The translations under genes were made by a program, and so were the position numbers. Of a stretch of 27,926 nt of DNA, positions 23,472-27,926 are shown piece by piece. The notes beneath the pieces are model-generated. The model saw only the letters and a program-made list of their open reading frames with translations. It was not told where the DNA came from and did not search any database. The DNA is from JBCCFW01 sp039029535. Its GTDB lineage: Bacteria > Acidobacteriota > JBCCFW01. Location of the stretch: assembly GCA_039029535.1 (NCBI GenBank), contig JBCCFW010000096.1, positions 1-27,926 on the forward strand, in the 5' to 3' direction. Numbering within the stretch: the first letter of the stretch is position 1; each line of letters begins with the position of its first letter.

Positions 23472-24530
23472 ATGTCGTCACGTCTGCTCACCGCCACCCT
23501 TTTCCTCGCCCTCCTCGGCGCGGCCTGCTCGAAGCCGGCCTCCGAGGCACCGGCCGGCGAGGGGCCGACGGGCGGCACGACGCCACCGACCGAGACGACG
23601 AGCAGCACGCCGGCGACCACTCCGTCGCCGACCCAGACGACCCCCGTGAAAGCGGAGCCCGTGAAGGTGACCACCGGTCACTCGCCGGCCGGCGGCACGG
23701 CGACCGAGGCGCACTGGCTGCACGACCCCGAAAAGGCGAAGCAGCTCGCCAAGGCGGAGAACAAGGACATCCTCCTGCTGTTCACCGGCTCGGACTGGTG
23801 CCCTCCCTGCAAGCGCCTGGAGCGCGAGGTCTTCAAGAAGCCGGAGTTCGCGCAGTACGCCAGCGAGAAGCTCGTCCTCGTCGAGCTCGACTTCCCTCGG
23901 CGGAAGCAGCTCCCCCTCGAGGACCGCAAGCGCAACGACCTCTGGAAGCGACACTACGGTGTCTCGAGCTTCCCGACGGTGCTCATGACCGACACGGACC
24001 TCCGCGCTTACGCCAAGACCGGCTTCCGTGCGGGTGGCCCCGCCAACTACCAGAAGCACCTCGACGCGCTCATCGAGACCCGCGTCCTGCGTGACCGTCT
24101 CCTGACTCGCGCCGACTCGGCCACCGGTCTCGAGCGCGCGCGGCTCATCGACCAGGCCATCGAGAGCCTGCCCCGCGGCATGCCGCGGCACTCGCACGGC
24201 GACCTCGTCGACGAGATCCTCGACCTCGATCCCGGCGTGGCCGGCGAGCTTCGCTCGAAGCACCTGCTCGCCCGTCGCCGCTCGCAGATCGAGGGCCACA
24301 TGGCGGCCAAGCAACTCGACGACGCCCGCCTCCTCATCGACGACCTCCTGGCCGAGCTCGCCCCCACCGGCGACGTCGCGCAGGAGCTCTTCTACATGCG
24401 GGCGCAGACCAACCTGATGGTCGGCGACACCGAGGAAGCCATCTTCGACCTCGAGGCCGCCCTGGCCGAGAAGCCCGAGGGCCCCAAGGCGCGGATGATC
24501 CAGCGTCTCCTCGAGCGTCACGCCGGCTGA
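23472..24530 (+). CDS. Thioredoxin-fold lipoprotein
   Basis: A 352-residue likely exported protein. The first 19 residues form a signal peptide ending LALLGAAC, with C19 as the probable lipidated cysteine, although Gly at -3 is not ideal for a lipobox. A Thr/Pro/Ser-rich linker (about 20-75) spans the envelope. A thioredoxin-like domain (about 82-205) follows, with ILLLFTGSDWCPPCKRLE (active site C110-P-P-C113) and cis-proline SSFPT (P168). The C-terminal 150 residues are helical and TPR-like (ARLLIDDLLAEL, MRAQTNLMVGDTEEAIFDLEAAL). It is probably a periplasmic thiol reductase or disulfide-exchange protein. AGAGGT precedes the ATG. It is a single-gene unit, convergent with the giant GT2 gene. 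Confidence 0.9.
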   Translation: MSSRLLTATLFLALLGAACSKPASEAPAGEGPTGGTTPPTETTSSTPATTPSPTQTTPVKAEPVKVTTGHSPAGGTATEAHWLHDPEKAKQLAKAENKDILLLFTGSDWCPPCKRLEREVFKKPEFAQYASEKLVLVELDFPRRKQLPLEDRKRNDLWKRHYGVSSFPTVLMTDTDLRAYAKTGFRAGGPANYQKHLDALIETRVLRDRLLTRADSATGLERARLIDQAIESLPRGMPRHSHGDLVDEILDLDPGVAGELRSKHLLARRRSQIEGHMAAKQLDDARLLIDDLLAELAPTGDVAQELFYMRAQTNLMVGDTEEAIFDLEAALAEKPEGPKARMIQRLLERHAG

Positions 24531-24535
24531 GGCCT

Positions 24536-24567
24536 CTAGCTCACCCTCGAAAGCGCGGCTGAGCTAG
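24536..24567. terminator. Bidirectional hairpin between convergent genes
   Basis: CTAGCTCA (24536-24543) pairs perfectly with TGAGCTAG (24560-24567), and CC/GG and CG/CG pairs continue inward to an AAAG loop. It starts 5 bp after the plus-strand stop and includes the minus-strand TAG. There is no long T-run on either side, so it may stop transcripts in both directions only partly, or protect both 3' ends. Confidence 0.5.
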
Positions 24568-27500
24568 ATCGGCGCGACCGCCGCGCGCTCGGCCGGCTCG
24601 CTCGACGAGCTGAGGACGACACCCACGTCGCCGACGGCCGCCTCCGCCGCGCCTCGTCGCTCGACCCAGGTTTCCCAGGCCTGCCGACGTCGCCCGCTCC
24701 ACCGACTGCTGGGTCCGCCGAGCCCCTCCCCCGCCACCAGTCGCAGCCGACTGCCGGACGCGTGCAGGCGCACGCTCGCGGCCTGGAGCATGGTCGCGAG
24801 GTCGTCCAGGTCTCCGTCGAAGCCACCGACCTTGCGCAGGTCGGCAACGCGCCAGAGGCTGCCGGCCGTCGTGACGCTCTCGACGTGACGCGAGGGCAGG
24901 CCCGCCAGCTCCGACTCGCTGGCCGCCACCGAGCAGCCGGGGTCGGACCACAGCACGCGACGCAGTGAGCGCAGCCACCCCGGCGGTGGTGTCGTGCCCG
25001 CCAGCAGCACGGCCAGCGTGGTGCCTCGCGCTCGCTCCACGACACGGGGCAGGAAGCTCCCCGGGCTCTCACCCCGACCGATGAGCAGCTCCGCCGGCTC
25101 CGAGGCATCCCCGTCTCCGATCACCGCTGCCAACGTCGCGTCGAGCCCCGCTCCGTCCTCACCTGCGAGCACGGCCACCGTCGTGAGCTCCGAAGGGAGC
25201 TCGTCACCGGCGCCGAGCAGGCGTGCGCCCCTCGCCTCGTGGAGCATCCCCGCCTGCACGAACGGCAAGCGAGCCTCGCGCAGCAGGGCGCGGTGCTGGT
25301 CGCGTTCCTGCGCCGTGAGGCGTCGCGACGCCAGCGAGGAGCCCGCGGCGAGCAGCACGTCGCGGAACTCCCGCGCACGCGGCAGGCTCTCCTCGGTGTC
25401 GAGCTGGAGACGACGCCACCAGGCCTCGTCGATGGCTCGACCGTCGTTGCGCCAGAGCATGCGTGGATCGCCGTGCTTGTCATGGAGTCGCACGAGCATG
25501 GCGCCGAGCCGCTCGAGCCTTCGGAAGTAGGCGAGCACGGACAGGTCGTGGTCGTGACCGCAGGCCAGCTCGTCGCGGTAGATCAGCGGCAGGCCGAGAC
25601 GCTCGAGCCGGTAGCCGAGCTCCACGTCCTCGCAGAGAGCCTCGGGAAAGCGTGCCGCGTCGAAGCCGCCGACCTGACGGAGCGCCGACGTGGGCAGGCT
25701 CAGGTTGCAGGTCCAGAAGCACTGCCACGGTTGCCGGGCGCCCGGAGTCATCGACGGGTAGTCGAAGAGAAGATCGCTGTCCTGCAGGAGTTGCACGAGG
25801 AAGCGTGTCCGCAGCGAGTGGACGAAGTCGAAGCGACCGAGCACGGACGCCGGCTCGCCCAGCTCGTCATGCACCCGCAGGTGTGCGGCTACGAGCCCCG
25901 GAGCTGGTAGCGAGTCGTCGTTGAGAACCAGAGTGAGCGCTCCCCGACAGTGCTCCAGGCCGTGATTGCGTGCGGCGGCCGGCCCCGCGTTGGCCTGGCG
26001 GTGGAGGCTCGCGGCGAAGGGCAGGTCGTCGGGAAGCTCGAGGGGGGGGCGCGATCCGTCGTCGACGACCACGAGCTCGAAGCGGTCGGGCGCGCAGGTC
26101 TGCACGCGCAGGCTCTCCACGAGGGCTTGCAAGCGCTCGGGCCGCTCGTGCGCCGGCACGAGGACCGAGAGCCGCGGTCCGTCTCGATCCACCCGACTCG
26201 GCAGCAGCGTCGGCGCCGTCATGCGATCGATCGCCGTCGAGCGGGGCTCGGGAGCCGTGGGCGACACGTGCAGCTCGGCCAGCGACCAGCTCCGCTGGCT
26301 CGCGTGGCGATGCACTTCCTCGTGACGACCGTAGGGCGTCGTCGGAGACAGCCCCCACTTGTCGGCGAAGCGCCGCCAGTTGCGCTGGAGCAACGCCTGA
26401 TGAGTCTCGTCCTGACGCTCGCGGTCGTAGGGAAGGTGACGAACGAAGACGTCGTCGGCGATGCGACAGTGCCAGCCGGCCAGGCTGGCCCGCAGCGTGA
26501 GGTCGTCGTCCTCGAATCCCCAGGGCGAGAAGCGGGGGTCGAAGCCACCGAGCATCTCGAGAGTGCCGCGACGGGTCAGCAGGCAAAACGACGCGAGCAT
26601 GGCGTTGAGCCGATGCTCGCGGTCGTGCTCCTCGGCGCGACGACGCGCCTCGACCGCTGCCGCGTCCGACGACAGTGGACCGGGCACCACCTGCTGGCCG
26701 TGAGCCGCTCGATCCGACACGGGCCCCACGAAGGCCGCGGCGTCGTCCACCGCCAGGTGATGGAGCATCCGACGCAACCAGCCCGGCTCGACGTGAACGT
26801 CGTCGTCGAGGAACACGACCTGCTCCCCGGCGACCTTCTCCAGGAGGAGATTGCGAGCTCGCGGCGCCCCGACGTTCTCCGGCAGCGCGAGGAGCTGCAC
26901 GTCACCCTGCCGGGCGAGCCACTCCCTGCTGCCGTCGGTGGAGCCGTTGTCGACGACGAGGATCTCGATGGGGTGACGTGGATCGACCGTGGCGCGCAGG
27001 CGAGCGATGCCTTCGGTCAAGGTGTCCTTGCTCTCGTGCGAGACGATGACGATCGACGTCATCGGGCCGACCGGAGGTCCCTCGAGCACCACCGAGCCGG
27101 GCTCGCGCCCCCGGAGCTCGAGCAGCGCGCCACGGGCGAGCTCGACCCGAGCGCAGTCGGCCAGCGGTGTCGCCAACGGAGCCAGTGCCGAGGCGTCGGC
27201 GCCGTCGGGACAGCGGCGCAAGGTGGCCATCAGCCGCTGAGTCCGCGGCAGGTCCGCCTCGACGAGACGGAGCAAGGCCCGGCCGAGCTCGTCCTCGTCC
27301 TCCAGCGACGGGAAGAGCGGCCAGCCGACGACCGTGCGGTGCTTGCGACGCAAGCGTAGGAGCGACCGACCGAGCTCCCGCACCTCGTCGAGGAGAGCCG
27401 ACAGCTCGGAGCGCGCCGGAGCCGCGATCCGATGCCGCTTCAGACCTTCGCGATCGAGACGGTAGGCCAGGTCGAGCAGGGCGCCGCGACCGTCGGACAG

Positions 27501-27896
27501 GCGCACCTCGTCGAAGCCACCGAGCTCTCTCGCCAGTTGCGTGGGAAAGCCGAGATCGGCGCTGGCCCAGGTGAGCCAGGGGCCGAAGCCGGGCTCGTCG
27601 CCGGTGACGCCCTGCGCCGCCAGCGACCAGGCGGCGCCTCGGTCGCGTGCAGACAGGACGTCGGACTCGACCAGCTCGAGCTCTTCGTCGAGCCGTGACG
27701 GGACGAGCTCGGCGAGGTTGGCGACCACCAGGGTCCGCGGAGCCCGCGCCTGGCTGAGCGCCTGGTTCCAGGCGGCGGAGGGTTGCTCTCCCTCGGCGGC
27801 CGGCCAGCTCAGGACTTCGATCTCCCGGCCGCGCCGCAGCGTCGCCGGCACGTCTTCACCGGAGAGGACCAACAGCGCGAGCCGGGGCGAGCTCAC
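24564..27896 (-). CDS. Giant multidomain GT2 glycosyltransferase
   Basis: A 1110-residue protein with four GT2-like blocks. Block A, about 279-495, is intact: SIVIVSHESK, VVDNGSTDGS (D316), FLDDDVHVEPGWL (DDD 364-366), GGFDPRFSPWG and FEDDDLTLRA. Block B, about 576-795, is also intact: LSVLVPAHERPERL, VVVDDGSRPP (D611-612), LVLNDDSLPAPG (659-661), VGGFDAARF and CEDVELGYRLE. The N-terminal block (1-165) and the C-terminal block (about 904-1062) keep the scaffold (ARELGGFDE at 122-130; LLAGTTPPPGWL and KVGGFDGDLDDL at 964-1033) but lack DXD motifs, so they look catalytically dead. No membrane helices. It starts with GTG at 27896 behind GGAGG. Two active sites in one chain suggest a processive or alternating polymerase that adds two different sugars. 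Confidence 0.93.
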   Translation of the reverse strand: MSSPRLALLVLSGEDVPATLRRGREIEVLSWPAAEGEQPSAAWNQALSQARAPRTLVVANLAELVPSRLDEELELVESDVLSARDRGAAWSLAAQGVTGDEPGFGPWLTWASADLGFPTQLARELGGFDEVRLSDGRGALLDLAYRLDREGLKRHRIAAPARSELSALLDEVRELGRSLLRLRRKHRTVVGWPLFPSLEDEDELGRALLRLVEADLPRTQRLMATLRRCPDGADASALAPLATPLADCARVELARGALLELRGREPGSVVLEGPPVGPMTSIVIVSHESKDTLTEGIARLRATVDPRHPIEILVVDNGSTDGSREWLARQGDVQLLALPENVGAPRARNLLLEKVAGEQVVFLDDDVHVEPGWLRRMLHHLAVDDAAAFVGPVSDRAAHGQQVVPGPLSSDAAAVEARRRAEEHDREHRLNAMLASFCLLTRRGTLEMLGGFDPRFSPWGFEDDDLTLRASLAGWHCRIADDVFVRHLPYDRERQDETHQALLQRNWRRFADKWGLSPTTPYGRHEEVHRHASQRSWSLAELHVSPTAPEPRSTAIDRMTAPTLLPSRVDRDGPRLSVLVPAHERPERLQALVESLRVQTCAPDRFELVVVDDGSRPPLELPDDLPFAASLHRQANAGPAAARNHGLEHCRGALTLVLNDDSLPAPGLVAAHLRVHDELGEPASVLGRFDFVHSLRTRFLVQLLQDSDLLFDYPSMTPGARQPWQCFWTCNLSLPTSALRQVGGFDAARFPEALCEDVELGYRLERLGLPLIYRDELACGHDHDLSVLAYFRRLERLGAMLVRLHDKHGDPRMLWRNDGRAIDEAWWRRLQLDTEESLPRAREFRDVLLAAGSSLASRRLTAQERDQHRALLREARLPFVQAGMLHEARGARLLGAGDELPSELTTVAVLAGEDGAGLDATLAAVIGDGDASEPAELLIGRGESPGSFLPRVVERARGTTLAVLLAGTTPPPGWLRSLRRVLWSDPGCSVAASESELAGLPSRHVESVTTAGSLWRVADLRKVGGFDGDLDDLATMLQAASVRLHASGSRLRLVAGEGLGGPSSRWSGRRRQAWETWVERRGAAEAAVGDVGVVLSSSSEPAERAAVAPI

Positions 27897-27926
27897 CGAG
27901 CGGCCTCCGCCGGCTCGGCCCGCGAG
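27893..27926 (-). CDS. 3' end of a further upstream gene (partial)
   Basis: A reading frame entering from the window edge ends with TGA at 27895-27893, overlapping the GTG of the giant glycosyltransferase as GTGA, the same coupling seen at many junctions here. Only the last ten residues are visible (ending RAEPAEAAR), so nothing can be said of its function. Its reality rests on the overlap pattern alone. Confidence 0.35.
   Translation of the reverse strand, partial: SRAEPAEAAR

Noticed and set aside
26041..26048. Run of eight G bases within the giant glycosyltransferase as a possible phase-variation tract or frameshift
   Set aside because: The reading frame is intact on both sides and the run encodes ordinary residues (RPPLEL region); a single eight-base G run is not enough evidence for phase variation.

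Overview
The window comes from a high-GC bacterium; codon third positions are almost all G or C, and ATGA/GTGA gene overlaps are very common. A likely lipoprotein, a Wzc/GumC-type co-polymerase, a Kbp-type LysM protein and a DUF2058 protein suggest a Gram-negative envelope. The mix of a stand-alone receiver, a solitary ParA and unusual domain fusions would suit a myxobacterium-like or planctomycete-like lineage. No rRNA or other taxonomic marker is present, so this assignment is weak. I found no phage, transposon, CRISPR array or convincing tRNA.

Layout: (1) 1-336 is a perfect 100-bp inverted repeat around the start of a zinc-ribbon membrane protein gene and may be an assembly fold-back. (2) 381-2284 holds a Kbp-like BON-LysM gene (minus) divergent from a DUF4336/acetyltransferase pair (plus). 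(3) 2285-17016 is a run of minus-strand genes. Reading with transcription, these are two GT4 glycosyltransferases, a uridine-kinase-like enzyme, a phosphoglycosyl transferase, a GT26 enzyme and a nucleotidyltransferase/hexapeptide protein, the last two each carrying a decayed phosphoglycosyl-transferase-like segment. A Wzc-like co-polymerase with a degenerate kinase domain, a helical-repeat protein, a tautomerase-like protein, a DUF2058 protein, PNPase, a single-domain response regulator and a ParA-like ATPase follow. (4) 17249-18966 holds an NPP-type phosphatase/phosphodiesterase and a STAS protein (minus). (5) 19302-22587 is a tight plus-strand trio: GT4, a nucleotidyltransferase-fold protein and GT2. 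(6) 22606-24530 holds a PEBP-family protein and a thioredoxin-fold lipoprotein, divergently transcribed. (7) 24564-27896 is a giant protein with two intact and two apparently decayed GT2 domains; the end of another gene overlaps its start.

Taken together, most of the window looks like an exopolysaccharide or capsule locus. The phosphoglycosyl transferase (13297-14016) would start a lipid-linked glycan, the GT26/GT4/GT2 enzymes would extend it, and the Wzc-like protein would control chain length or export. No Wzx flippase, Wzy polymerase or Wza exporter is visible, so the pathway must be completed elsewhere. The same overlapping run then continues into RNA-decay genes (DUF2058, pnp), a possible link between RNA turnover and polysaccharide production. 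The most unusual features are the repeated catalytically eroded copies of domains that also exist intact nearby (phosphoglycosyl transferase, GT2) and the altered Walker motifs of the Wzc-like protein.
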